From: Bordetella genomosp. 9
Lineage (GTDB): Bacteria > Pseudomonadota > Gammaproteobacteria > Burkholderiales > Burkholderiaceae_B
NCBI RefSeq assembly: GCF_002119725.1
Contig: NZ_CP021109.1
Location: 868,001-932,000, forward strand
Length of the DNA: 64,000 nt
Direction: 5' to 3'
Below, one piece after another: positions 1-9,097 of the stretch. The position numbers were made by a program, and so were the translations under genes. How positions within the stretch are numbered: position 1 is the first letter of the stretch; each line of letters starts with the position of its first letter. The notes under the pieces were generated by a model, which was given only the letters and a program-made list of their open reading frames with translations, ran no database searches and had not been told where the DNA came from.

Positions 1-1
1 G

Positions 2-1015
2 ATGACGGGCAGCCATATCGATACCCAGCCCACCGGCGGAAAATTCGACGGCAATTACGGCGTGCTCGCCGGGATCGAAGTCCTGCGCACCTTGCACGAC
101 CATGGCGTCCGGACGCAGGCGCCGGTGGAAGTGGCGGTGTGGACCAACGAGGAAGGTTCGCGTTTCGTGCCCGTGATGATGGGCTCGGGCGTGTTCGCGG
201 GCGCCTTCACGCTGGAGCACGCGCTGGCGCAGCGCGACCGCGATGGCATCAGCGTGGCCCAGGCGCTGAAGGCGATCGGGCACGATGGCGCCGAGCCGGT
301 CGGCGGACGTCCCGTCGCCGCGTATTTCGAGGCCCACATCGAACAGGGTCCGATCCTGGAGGCCAACGACACCGTGATCGGGCTGGTCAGCGGCGCCCTG
401 GGCCAGCGCTGGTTCGATGTGACCGTTACGGGGATGGAAGCGCATGCGGGCCCCACGCCCATGGAATTGCGCCACGACGCCCTGCTGGCGGCCGCGGACA
501 TCGTGCGCCAGGTCAATCGCATCGCGCTGGATCATGCGCCGCATGCGCGCGGGACGGTGGGCTGCCTGGACACCTATCCGAATTCGCGCAACGTCATTCC
601 GGGCCGCGTGCAAATGACCGTGGACCTGCGCGCCGCCGACGATGCGACGCTGAGCGCCATGGCGAAGGCGCTGCATGCGTACTGCGCCGGGCGCCCGGGC
701 GTCGCGGTGGACGTGCGGGAAGTGGTGTATTTCCCGCCGCAGCCCTTCGACCGGACGCTGATCGGCGCGCTGGCCGAGGGCGCCCGCGCACTGGGGCTGT
801 CCGCCATGGAAGTGGTCAGCGGCGCGGGGCACGATGCCGTCTACCTGGCGCGCGTGGCCCCCACGGCGATGATTTTCGTGCCATGCAAGGACGGCATCAG
901 CCACAACGAAATCGAAGACGCCCGGCCCGAGCATCTGGAAGCCGGCTGCAACGTGCTGCTGCAGGCGGTGCTGCGCACGGCGGGCGTGGCGCTCACGGGG
1001 GAGGCCGCGGCATGA
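2..1015 (+). CDS. M20-family Zn amidohydrolase (L-carbamoylase/allantoate amidohydrolase type), 5' truncated
   Basis: Metal-dependent amidohydrolase of the hydantoinase/carbamoylase branch of peptidase family M20; relatives hydrolyse N-carbamoyl-amino acids, ureidoglycine or allantoate in the cytoplasm. The visible part begins inside the catalytic domain: GSHIDTQ with the metal-binding His/Asp, the WTNEEGSRF block with the paired catalytic/metal Glu, EAHIEQGP, and near the C-terminus GHDA and ISHNE, all family hallmarks. Family members are about 410-420 residues, so some 75 residues lie left of the window; the ATG at position 2 is an internal Met. The stop overlaps the next gene's start as ATGA, so the two are probably co-translated. 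The exact substrate cannot be read from sequence. Confidence 0.85.
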   Translation: MTGSHIDTQPTGGKFDGNYGVLAGIEVLRTLHDHGVRTQAPVEVAVWTNEEGSRFVPVMMGSGVFAGAFTLEHALAQRDRDGISVAQALKAIGHDGAEPVGGRPVAAYFEAHIEQGPILEANDTVIGLVSGALGQRWFDVTVTGMEAHAGPTPMELRHDALLAAADIVRQVNRIALDHAPHARGTVGCLDTYPNSRNVIPGRVQMTVDLRAADDATLSAMAKALHAYCAGRPGVAVDVREVVYFPPQPFDRTLIGALAEGARALGLSAMEVVSGAGHDAVYLARVAPTAMIFVPCKDGISHNEIEDARPEHLEAGCNVLLQAVLRTAGVALTGEAAA

Positions 1016-2511
1016 AAGTCCTGATCGCGCGCATGAATCACGAAACGAATACGTTCTCGCCCGTTCCAACGCCGCTGTCCGCCTTCGGGCGCGGCGGTCC
1101 CGCCTACGGCGACGACGCGCGCCGAGAGAACGAGGGCGCGCGCACGGCGATGGGCGCCTTCATCGACCTGGCGAAGGCGCGCGGCGCCGGCATCGTGACG
1201 CCGCTGTCGGCCTGGGCGTATCCCAGCGGGCCCGTGCATGCGGATGCCTACGATGCCATGTGCGCGCGCATCCTGGACGCCGTGCCCGGATGCGAGGCGA
1301 TATTCCTGGACCTGCACGGCGCCATGGTGGCGCAGAACAGCGACGACGGCGAAGGCGATCTGCTCGCGCGCGTGCGGGCGGCCGCGCCGGGCGTGCCGAT
1401 CGCGGTGGCGCTGGACCTGCACGGCAACGTGACCGCGCGCATGGTGGAGAACGCGGACGTCATCGTCAGCTTCAAGACCTATCCCCATGTGGACATGTAC
1501 GAAACGGGCGAGCACGCGGGACGGCTGCTGTGGGAGACGATCGATGGGCGCTTCCGCCCCGTCATGGCATGGCGCCGGCCGCCGCTGATGACCCACACGC
1601 TGCGATCGGCCACCGACGCGGGCGCGATGCGCGATGCGGTGCAGGCCGCCCGCGAAGCCGAAACCAGCGGGGTGGCCGCGGCCTCCGTGCTGGCGGGCTT
1701 CGGGCTGGCCGATATTCCGCATCCCTGCATCAGCGTCGTCGTGGTGGCGGACGGCGACCGCGCCCTGGCCGAAAGCGTCGCCGAACGCATCGCCGCGCAG
1801 ATATGGAGGCAGCGCGATGGCTTCGTCTATCGCAGCGAGCCGCTGGCGGATTCGCTTGCCAGGGCGCAGGCCATGGCGGTCGATGCCCGGCGGCCCATCC
1901 TGCTGCTCGACCATGGCGACAATTGCAATTCCGGCGGCACCTGCGATACCACCGCCGTGCTGGAAGCGGCCCTGGCGCGCGGCATGAAGGACATCCTGGC
2001 CGGTGTGATCTGCGACCCGGAAGCGGTCGCCCACATGATCGAGGCCGGCGTGGGCGCCCACGTCACGCTGCCGCTGGGCAACAAGCGCTCGCTCGCCTTC
2101 CTGGGCATCGACGCCAGGCCCATGCAGGCCAGCGGCGTCGTGCGCGCGATCACCGACGGCGAGTACGTGATCACCGGCCCCACCTACACCGGCATGCGCG
2201 TGAGCATGGGGCGCACGGCGGTGCTGGATCTGGGCGACGCCCGCGTGGTCGTCTCGGAGCAGACGCACGAACCGTGGGACCTTGCCGTGTTCGAAAGCGT
2301 CGGCGAGGATCCGCGCCGCGCCCGCTTTCTGTTGCTGAAGTCGCGCATGTATTGCCGGCCGGTGTTCGTGCCGATCTCGGACGGGCTGGTGGAGTGCGAC
2401 AGCCCGGGCGTGACGACTTCCGATTACGGCATCTTTCCGTACGCCAAACGGGCGCGTCCGCTTTACCCGCTGGAAGACGCCACGTTCGATCCCGCGCAGC
2501 CCTGCGGCTGA
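1012..2511 (+). CDS. M81-family metallopeptidase (MlrC-like)
   Basis: 499-residue protein of the M81/MlrC (DUF1485) family, named for the enzyme that degrades linearised microcystin; most relatives have no known substrate. It opens with the diagnostic RMNHETNTFSP block, followed by two LDLHG segments (probable metal ligands) and the C-terminal HGDNCNSGGTCDTT block. The start overlaps the preceding stop (ATGA), which supports both the start choice and an operon with the M20 amidohydrolase. Pairing of two small-amide hydrolases suggests a shared scavenging pathway for an amide or peptide-like compound; that is inference. It converges with the following ABC transporter gene across a 39-bp gap with no clear T-run terminator. 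Confidence 0.85.
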   Translation: MKVLIARMNHETNTFSPVPTPLSAFGRGGPAYGDDARRENEGARTAMGAFIDLAKARGAGIVTPLSAWAYPSGPVHADAYDAMCARILDAVPGCEAIFLDLHGAMVAQNSDDGEGDLLARVRAAAPGVPIAVALDLHGNVTARMVENADVIVSFKTYPHVDMYETGEHAGRLLWETIDGRFRPVMAWRRPPLMTHTLRSATDAGAMRDAVQAAREAETSGVAAASVLAGFGLADIPHPCISVVVVADGDRALAESVAERIAAQIWRQRDGFVYRSEPLADSLARAQAMAVDARRPILLLDHGDNCNSGGTCDTTAVLEAALARGMKDILAGVICDPEAVAHMIEAGVGAHVTLPLGNKRSLAFLGIDARPMQASGVVRAITDGEYVITGPTYTGMRVSMGRTAVLDLGDARVVVSEQTHEPWDLAVFESVGEDPRRARFLLLKSRMYCRPVFVPISDGLVECDSPGVTTSDYGIFPYAKRARPLYPLEDATFDPAQPCG

Positions 2512-2550
2512 TGCCGGCGCGGGGCGCGACGCCACGCCGGACGCGCCGCG

Positions 2551-4404
2551 CTATTCCACGCCCACGAAGCCTTCGGTCTGGCGCCGCCACAGGCGCGCAT
2601 AGACGCCGTCGCGCGCCAGCAGTTCGGCATGGGTGCCCATCTCGACGATGCTGCCGTGGTCCATCACGACGAGCCGGTCCATGCGCGCGATCGTGGACAG
2701 CCGGTGGGCGATCGCGATCACGGTCTTGCCGCGCATCAGCGTTTCCAGGTTTTCCTGGATGGCGGCCTCGACGTCGGAATCCAGGGCCGACGTGGCTTCG
2801 TCCAGCACCAGGATGGGCGCATCCTTCAGCAGCACGCGCGCAATGGCGATGCGCTGCCGCTGCCCGCCGGACAGCTTGACGCCGCGTTCGCCCACGTGGG
2901 CATCCAGACCGCGGTTGCCCTGCGCGTCGCTCAGGCCAAAGATGAACTCGTCGGCGCGGGCCTGGCGGATGGCGTGCATCAGCGCCTCCTCGCTGGCGTC
3001 CGGCCGTCCATACAGCAGGTTCTCGCGCAGCGACCGGTGCAGCAGCGAGGTGTCCTGCGTCACCACGCCGATCTGCGACCGCAGGCTTTCCTGCGTGACC
3101 TTGGTGATGTCCTGCCCATCGATCAGGATGCGTCCGGACTCGATGTCGTACAGCCGGAGCAGGATGCTGACCAGCGTGGACTTGCCTGCCCCCGAGGGAC
3201 CGATCAGGCCGATCTTTTCGCCGGGGGCCACATCCAGGTTCAGCCCGGAGAACACCAGCCCGCCCTTGCCGTAGCCGAAGCCCACGTTCTCGAAGGTCAC
3301 GCGTCCGCGCCGCACCCGCAGGGGCTGCGCATCCGGGCTGTCGTCCACCACGCGCGGGCGCGCAATGGTCTGCATGCCGTCCTGGACGGTCCCGACGTTT
3401 TCGAAGATGCCGTTGACCACCCACATGATCCAGCCCGACATGTCGCTGATCCGCATGGCGAGCCCGGTGGCCAGCGCGATGTCGCCCACCGACATGCGGC
3501 CCTGGCTCCAGAGCCACAGCGCGAGCCCGGGCGTGCCGGCGATCAGGATGCCGTTCAGGATGGCGATGGTGAAGCCCATCTTCGTGATCAGCCGAGCGGC
3601 GAGCTGGGCCTGGCCGGTCTGTTCCGCCATGGCCTGCCGCGCGTAGTGTTCCTCGCGCTGGCTATGCGCGAACAGCTTGAGCGTGCCGATATTGGTGTAG
3701 CCGTCCACGATGCGGCCCATCAGCTTGGAGCTGGCCTCGGAAGCCGCGGCCGACCGCGTCTTCACGCGCGGCACGAAGCGCACCAGCGTGATGACGTAGC
3801 CAACGATCCATACGACCAGGGGCAGGGTCAGGCGCCAGTCGGCATCGAAGAACAGGATCAGCGCGCTGCCGGAATAGATCAGCACATGCCACACCGCATC
3901 CACCGCCTGCAGGGTGGATTCGCGCAGCGCCACGCCGGTCTGCAGGATGCGGTTGGCGATGCGTCCGGCAAAGTCGTTGTGGAAAAAACCCAGGCCCTGC
4001 TTGAGCACGTAGCGGTGGTTCTGCCAGCGCACCAGCGTGGTCAGGCCCGGCGCCAGCGTCTGGTGCACCAGCATGTCGTGCAGCGCCGTAATCGCCGGCC
4101 GCAATGCCAGCACCACCAGCGCCATGCCGATCAGCGTCTTGCCGTGTTCGGCGAAGAACGCCATGCTGGGCGTTTCCCGCACCAGGTCGACGATGCGGCC
4201 CAGGAAGCGGAACATGGTTACGTCCACCAGCGCGCCGGCCAGTCCGACGCACAGCAGAAACAGGAGCGCGAAGCGCACCTGCTTCAGATAGTGCCGGTAG
4301 AAGCGCACGATGTCGTCCGGCGGCGGTTCGTCCCGCGCGGGCCGGAAGGGGTCGATCAGGGTTTCGAAGCGTCGGAATATCGGATGGTGTCGCGTGGATG
4401 ACAT
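2551..4404 (-). CDS. ABC exporter, fused permease and ATPase
   Basis: 617-residue half-transporter: an N-terminal six-helix exporter domain (about residues 35-335) followed by a nucleotide-binding domain with Walker A GPSGAGKST, signature LSGGQRQR, Walker B ILVLDEATSALD and the switch His in IAHRLST. It belongs to the MsbA/multidrug group and should work as a homodimer in the inner membrane. Several hydrophobic drugs or lipids could be substrates; sequence alone does not decide. The gene stands alone, convergent with the M81 gene. No convincing Shine-Dalgarno precedes the ATG, so the start is less secure than the gene. Confidence 0.9.
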   Translation of the reverse strand: MSSTRHHPIFRRFETLIDPFRPARDEPPPDDIVRFYRHYLKQVRFALLFLLCVGLAGALVDVTMFRFLGRIVDLVRETPSMAFFAEHGKTLIGMALVVLALRPAITALHDMLVHQTLAPGLTTLVRWQNHRYVLKQGLGFFHNDFAGRIANRILQTGVALRESTLQAVDAVWHVLIYSGSALILFFDADWRLTLPLVVWIVGYVITLVRFVPRVKTRSAAASEASSKLMGRIVDGYTNIGTLKLFAHSQREEHYARQAMAEQTGQAQLAARLITKMGFTIAILNGILIAGTPGLALWLWSQGRMSVGDIALATGLAMRISDMSGWIMWVVNGIFENVGTVQDGMQTIARPRVVDDSPDAQPLRVRRGRVTFENVGFGYGKGGLVFSGLNLDVAPGEKIGLIGPSGAGKSTLVSILLRLYDIESGRILIDGQDITKVTQESLRSQIGVVTQDTSLLHRSLRENLLYGRPDASEEALMHAIRQARADEFIFGLSDAQGNRGLDAHVGERGVKLSGGQRQRIAIARVLLKDAPILVLDEATSALDSDVEAAIQENLETLMRGKTVIAIAHRLSTIARMDRLVVMDHGSIVEMGTHAELLARDGVYARLWRRQTEGFVGVE

Positions 4405-4669
4405 GGTGGAGGGGATGGGGAGTCGGGATGCTGCTGCGGCGTCGTGCGGCCGGAAGCGGGCAAAGGAAGGCGCGGCCGCGCCGTATGTTATCGGCCGATG
4501 CGGCGGCTGTCTGCCGCCGAGCGGATTTGTTTCATCGGCGGGCGATAGCGGGTTGAAGGGGCGGCGGATGGGCAGGCGCGCCCGGCGGGTCTGCGGGCGG
4601 CAAGCGGAGGGGGAGAACGGAGGGACGGCAGGGATGGGCGGCGCTGCGGCGCCGCCCGCCCGGCATCCG

Positions 4670-4930
4670 TCAGACGCGGCTTCCGGAACCGGCTTTGATG
4701 GCGTAGTAAATGAGATAAAGCGCCGCCAGTCCCACGATGATGTAGATCAGGCGCGAGATCGCCGAGCCGGCGCCGAAGATGGCGGCGACCAGGTCGAAGT
4801 TGAACGCGCCCACCAATCCCCAATTCAAGCCGCCGATGATGGCCAGTATCAGGGCAATCCAGTCCAGGGGGTTGAGAGTACGGACGGCCGTGCTGCCGGT
4901 GGTGGTGGGTTGGGTCGTGTTCAGTGCCAT
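4670..4930 (-). CDS. DUF378 small membrane protein
   Basis: 86-residue protein with two predicted membrane helices (about residues 24-45 and 58-78) and the DUF378 pattern LNWGLVGAFNFDLV between them. DUF378 proteins (YuzA-like) are widespread small inner-membrane proteins of unknown function. The N-terminus is Thr/Ser-rich and uncharged. It is flanked by about 265 bp on either side that hold no gene I can recognise. Confidence 0.85.
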   Translation of the reverse strand: MALNTTQPTTTGSTAVRTLNPLDWIALILAIIGGLNWGLVGAFNFDLVAAIFGAGSAISRLIYIIVGLAALYLIYYAIKAGSGSRV

Positions 4931-5203
4931 GGCTCACTATCCTCCCGTCGCAAGGACGCAGGTGCGCGGCATCGTCGGCTTCAGAAGGAAAGCCGGCCGC
5001 GAGAGGCCTCGCAGCAACGCACATGCCCGCGTTTGACAGCGCCGCGCCCGGCGCAGTACACCCTTACCGGTTTTGCTCCGCTGATCCCGGCGGCAGGGCT
5101 TGCGGCGGAATGGGTCCGCGCCGGCCTGCCGCGTTCCCCTTGCCTTCGGTGTCGGATGCTTCTTTCCTTCGCGCTTCAACAACCCTATCCGGTCGGCGCG
5201 GGC

Positions 5204-6547
5204 ATGCCCGCGAATCAGCGCTGGCTCGCCATGCTGGCCATTCTTCTCGGGGTGTGCATGGCGAGCCTGGACACCGCCATCGCCAACACCGCCTTGCCGG
5301 CGATCGCGCAGGATCTGAATGCCTCGGAGGCGCATTCCATCTGGGTCATCAGCGCCTATCAGCTATCGATGGTCGCCGGTCTGCTGCCGGCGGCCACGCT
5401 CGGCGAGATCGTCGGGCACCGCCGCGTGATGCTGTTCGGCCTGGTGGTGTTCACGCTGGCCTCGCTGGCCTGCGGCGTGGCGCCTTCGCTGGGCTGGCTG
5501 GTTGCCGGCCGTCTGGTGCAAGGACTCGGCGCCGCGGCGACGATGGCGGTGAACGGCGCCATGCTTCGCTTCATCTACCCCGACGAGATGCTGGGCCGCG
5601 GCGTCGGCCTGAATTCGCTGATGGTGGCGCTGGCCTTTGCGGCGGGGCCGACTGTGGCGTCGCTGGTGCTGACAGTCGCCACCTGGCACTGGCTGTTCCT
5701 GATCAACGTGCCCGTTGGCGTGCTGGCCATCGTCTTCAGCTTGCGCGCCATGCCGCCGACACTGCGCAGCAAGCGCCGTTTCGACACCCTGGGCGCCTTC
5801 CTGTGCGCGGGCTTCCTGGCCCTGCTGGTGTTCACGTTGAACGAGGGCGCACAACTCGCAAGCTGGCAGGCGATTGCCGCTGCCGCGGCGCTCTGCCTGG
5901 TCTGCCTGCTGCTTCTGATGCGGCGGCAGGCTGGCCATCCCGCGCCTTTTCTGGCGGTGGATCTGCTGCGGCGGCCCCTGTTCGCCTTGTCGGCGGCGAC
6001 CAGCGTCTGCAGCTTCGCCACCCAGTCGCTGGCTTTCGTGTCGCTGCCTTTCCTGCTGCAGAACGCATTGGGCTACACGCAGGTCGAAACGGGTTTCCTG
6101 ATTACGCCGTGGCCCGCCCTGGTGGCCATCATGGCGCCCATCGCCGGCCGGCTGTCCGACCGCTTCCATGTGGGCGCGCTTGCCGGCGTGGGCCTGGCGA
6201 TGCTGGCCGCCGGCATGGCGCTGCTGGCCACCATGCCGGCGGAGCCCTCCGTTTTCGGGCTGTGCTGGCGCCTGGCGATCTGCGGGGCGGGCTTCGGGTT
6301 TTTCCAGTCGCCCAATGTGCGCGCGCTGATGACGTCGGCGCCGGCCGAACGCGCCGGCGGCGCCAGCGGGATGGTGGGAACGGTGCGCCTGCTGGGCCAG
6401 TCGGTGGGCGCGGCGCTGGTCGCCGCCTGCTTTCACGCTTATGGCGGCGGCGGCGCGGTGGTTGCGCTGTGGCTCGGCGTACTGTTCGCTGGGCTGGCCG
6501 GCGTGGCGAGCGTCATGCGGTTGCGGTACCGGCCGGGGCCGGGCTGA
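5204..6547 (+). CDS. MFS transporter, DHA2-type drug exporter
   Basis: 447-residue major facilitator protein with many hydrophobic segments. It carries the DHA2 start (LDTAIANTALPAIAQDL), motif A-like loops (GEIVGHRR and a later GRLSDR) and the motif-C-like GxxxGPxxG equivalent in the fifth helix (FAAGPTVAS). Family members export drugs, dyes or metabolites with proton antiport. The ATG used gives an N-terminus right before helix 1; an in-frame ATG at 5156 would add 16 residues and cannot be excluded. Its last 35 bp overlap the 3' end of the convergent EAL gene. No local regulator is adjacent. Confidence 0.88.
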   Translation: MPANQRWLAMLAILLGVCMASLDTAIANTALPAIAQDLNASEAHSIWVISAYQLSMVAGLLPAATLGEIVGHRRVMLFGLVVFTLASLACGVAPSLGWLVAGRLVQGLGAAATMAVNGAMLRFIYPDEMLGRGVGLNSLMVALAFAAGPTVASLVLTVATWHWLFLINVPVGVLAIVFSLRAMPPTLRSKRRFDTLGAFLCAGFLALLVFTLNEGAQLASWQAIAAAAALCLVCLLLLMRRQAGHPAPFLAVDLLRRPLFALSAATSVCSFATQSLAFVSLPFLLQNALGYTQVETGFLITPWPALVAIMAPIAGRLSDRFHVGALAGVGLAMLAAGMALLATMPAEPSVFGLCWRLAICGAGFGFFQSPNVRALMTSAPAERAGGASGMVGTVRLLGQSVGAALVAACFHAYGGGGAVVALWLGVLFAGLAGVASVMRLRYRPGPG

Positions 6548-8117
6548 CGCCGGCGGACGGGGCCCGCTGCCGGCGCCAGGCGGCGAGATCGCGGGCCGGC
6601 ATGGGCCGCGCGAACAGATAGCCCTGCGCCAGGTGCACGCCTTTCTGCATGAGATAGGCGCGTTGCGTTTCGGTTTCGATGCCTTCGGCGATCATCGCCA
6701 GTCCCAGCTGGCGCGCCAGACCGATGATGGCGTCCAGCACCACGTTGCCCACCGCTTCGGTGCCGGCGGCGCTGACGAAGGCGCGGTCGATTTTCAGGCA
6801 GTAGGGGTCCAGCTTTTCCAGGTAGGCCAGGGAGCTATGCCCGGTGCCGAAGTCGTCCAGCGCCCAGCGCACGCCCAGATCGCGCAACGAGGCCATGTTC
6901 TCGCGCAGCGCTGCCGTATCGGGCAAAGGGTGACGTTCGGTCACTTCCAGCACCAGCACGATGTCGCCATGGGCGCGCACCCGCGCCAGCAGCAACTCCA
7001 CATCCGCCACGAAACGGGTCTCGGCCATATGCTGCCCGCACACGTTCAGCCCCAGGTGGCTGCCGGGCGGCAGATCGAGCGCTTCCAGATCGCCGGCGAC
7101 CAGGCCGAACATATGGCGCGTCAGGTCGCCGATGATGCCGTGTTCTTCGGCAGCCGCAATGAACAGGTCGGGCCGCACGTTGCCCAGGCGCGGATGGCGC
7201 CAGCGCAATAGCGCTTCGACGCCGGACGGCCGACCCGTGCGCAGGTCGATCACCGGCTGGTACGCCACGTGGAACTGGCGCTGGCGCATGCCTTTCCGGA
7301 TCTCGCCGGGAATCGAAACCCGCCATCCGTAGAGCCGGTAGGCGGCGTAGCCGCACAGCAGGCCGGCCAGGACCAGGAAGGCCGCATAGTGCCGCCACAC
7401 ATGGGCGCGGGCCGCGTCGCGTTCGGTGATCAAGGGCGTGACGCGCACCTCCACGGGGAAAGGCGCCGAGGCCGAGACTTGCGTGTCGGCCGCAACCGGA
7501 TACGCCGGGCGCTGCCGTTCCCCCGCGTCCAGCAACGGCAGCTGGCGCGGTCCCAGGGTGATGTCGACGTCGTATTTGCCGCCTCGCGCGGCCGCCGTCT
7601 TCAGGTCGTAAAGATGCTGGGCGTCCAGGAAGGCCACCACGCCGTCGCCGTCGCGGGGCGCCTGCGCCACCATCACGGCGGGCCGGTCCGGCACGAGCAG
7701 GGTGCCGGCCACCGGCGCGATATGCATACCCCGGGGCACGTGCTCCTGCGGCGATATCGCGATCAGCGGCGTGCGCTGCGGCCCGTAATCGGTGGAGCAA
7801 TAGGCTTCGTCGTTGCGCACCAGCAACAGCGACCGGATGTAGGGCTGCAGCGCCGCCGTTTGCTGGAGCAGCGGCAGCACTTCCTCACAGGGCCGGTTCA
7901 GCACCGCCGCCAGGCGCTGGGTGGCGTCGGCCGCGCGCAGCAGGATGTTGTCGATCTGGCGCCGGATGACCGTGGCGGTGACTTCGGCTTCGCCGTCGAT
8001 TTGCCGCTCGCTTTCATGAAGCACGACAGGCAGGACGAGGAGAAAGGGCAGCGCGGCGGCCAGCGTCGCCACGGCGATGGCGGCGAGCCTGCGGCGAACG
8101 GATAAGCGGGTGGGCAC
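6513..8117 (-). CDS. c-di-GMP phosphodiesterase with CSS-motif sensor and EAL domain
   Basis: 534 residues. A helix at about 10-33 and a second at 243-262 enclose a periplasmic CSS-type domain with two cysteines (C77 and C107, the latter in CSTDYG), a layout known from enterobacterial PdeB/PdeC-type enzymes where a disulphide controls activity. The cytoplasmic EAL domain spans about 275-525 and looks catalytically complete: EALLRW (301-306), N358, E391, the DDFGTG loop (421-426), K442, E478 and Q498. It should hydrolyse c-di-GMP to pGpG in response to periplasmic redox state. No GGDEF domain is present. The 3' end overlaps the MFS gene on the other strand by 35 bp. Confidence 0.92.
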   Translation of the reverse strand: MPTRLSVRRRLAAIAVATLAAALPFLLVLPVVLHESERQIDGEAEVTATVIRRQIDNILLRAADATQRLAAVLNRPCEEVLPLLQQTAALQPYIRSLLLVRNDEAYCSTDYGPQRTPLIAISPQEHVPRGMHIAPVAGTLLVPDRPAVMVAQAPRDGDGVVAFLDAQHLYDLKTAAARGGKYDVDITLGPRQLPLLDAGERQRPAYPVAADTQVSASAPFPVEVRVTPLITERDAARAHVWRHYAAFLVLAGLLCGYAAYRLYGWRVSIPGEIRKGMRQRQFHVAYQPVIDLRTGRPSGVEALLRWRHPRLGNVRPDLFIAAAEEHGIIGDLTRHMFGLVAGDLEALDLPPGSHLGLNVCGQHMAETRFVADVELLLARVRAHGDIVLVLEVTERHPLPDTAALRENMASLRDLGVRWALDDFGTGHSSLAYLEKLDPYCLKIDRAFVSAAGTEAVGNVVLDAIIGLARQLGLAMIAEGIETETQRAYLMQKGVHLAQGYLFARPMPARDLAAWRRQRAPSAGVSPAPAGTATA

Positions 8118-8275
8118 GCGCTGCCTCCTTCCAGGGCCCCGGGGCGCCGCTCCGGGCGCGGAGCGGGTGCTGGTATGTCAGCAGAACTCCGACAAAATGT
8201 AAATGGCCGTGCCGCCACCATGCCGGTCGGACATTTCCGATGCAGCCGCCGGGATCCCCTACTGGCCGCGATTCC

Positions 8276-9022
8276 CTACTTGCCGCCAGACACGTCCAGG
8301 AACGCCCCCGTGGAATAGGCGGCTTCGGGCGAGAAGAACCACATGATGGCGCCGGCCACTTCTTCCGCCTTGCCGCCGCGGCCCAGCGGGACGCTGTGCT
8401 TGACCCGCTCCACCCGGCCCGGCTCGCCACCGCTGGCGTGGATCTCCGTGTCGATCACGCCCGGACGCACGGCGTTCACGCGGATGCCTTCCGCGGCGAC
8501 TTCGCGGGCCAGCCCGACGGTCAGGGTATCGAGCGCCCCCTTGGATGCGGCGTAATCGATGTATTCCCCGGCCGAGCCCAGGCGGGCCGCCATCGACGAC
8601 ACGTTGACGATGACGCCGCCCTGTCCGCCGTCGCGCGTGGACATGCGCCGCACGGCTTCGCGGCAGCAGGTGAAGGGCGCCACGACGTTCACTTCCAGGA
8701 TCCGCCGCAGACGCGCCGAATCGATATCGCGCAAGGTGGCCTGCCGCTCCAGGATGCCGGCATTGTTGACCAGGCCGTCGAGCCGGCCGAAGCGCTCGTC
8801 CACCGCGGCGAACAGCGCCAGGATGTCGGATTCGACAGCCATATCGGCCCGCACCGCGATGGCCTGGCCGCCCCCCGATTCGATCTGCGCGACCACGTCC
8901 TGGGCCGCCTGCGCATTCTGTTTGTAGTTGACGCAGACGGCGTAGCCGCGCTGCGCGGCGAGCAGGGCGGTAGCGGCGCCGATGCCGCGGCTGGCGCCCG
9001 TGACGATCATGACTTTTTCCAT
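8276..9022 (-). CDS. SDR-family oxidoreductase (FabG/glucose-dehydrogenase-like)
   Basis: 248-residue classical short-chain dehydrogenase: TGASRGIGAA nucleotide motif at the N-terminus, NNAG at about residue 88, catalytic Ser in VNVSSMA and YAASK for Tyr/Lys. The start chosen is preceded by a GGGGGA stretch and puts the dinucleotide fold at the N-terminus; the reading frame stays open 20 codons further upstream. Substrate unknown. It lies 75 bp downstream of the methyltransferase/esterase fusion on the same strand, so co-transcription is possible. Confidence 0.88.
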   Translation of the reverse strand: MEKVMIVTGASRGIGAATALLAAQRGYAVCVNYKQNAQAAQDVVAQIESGGGQAIAVRADMAVESDILALFAAVDERFGRLDGLVNNAGILERQATLRDIDSARLRRILEVNVVAPFTCCREAVRRMSTRDGGQGGVIVNVSSMAARLGSAGEYIDYAASKGALDTLTVGLAREVAAEGIRVNAVRPGVIDTEIHASGGEPGRVERVKHSVPLGRGGKAEEVAGAIMWFFSPEAAYSTGAFLDVSGGK

Positions 9023-9097
9023 GCGCGAGTCCCCCGTGGTGAATGACGCCGCCATGCTGACGCGTCGCGCAGGAATTGGCAACGACGGCGTGCGGCG

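Noticed and set aside
2629..4401. 590-codon plus-strand open frame opposite the ABC exporter
   Set aside because: His/Gln/Ala-rich shadow, no family resemblance.
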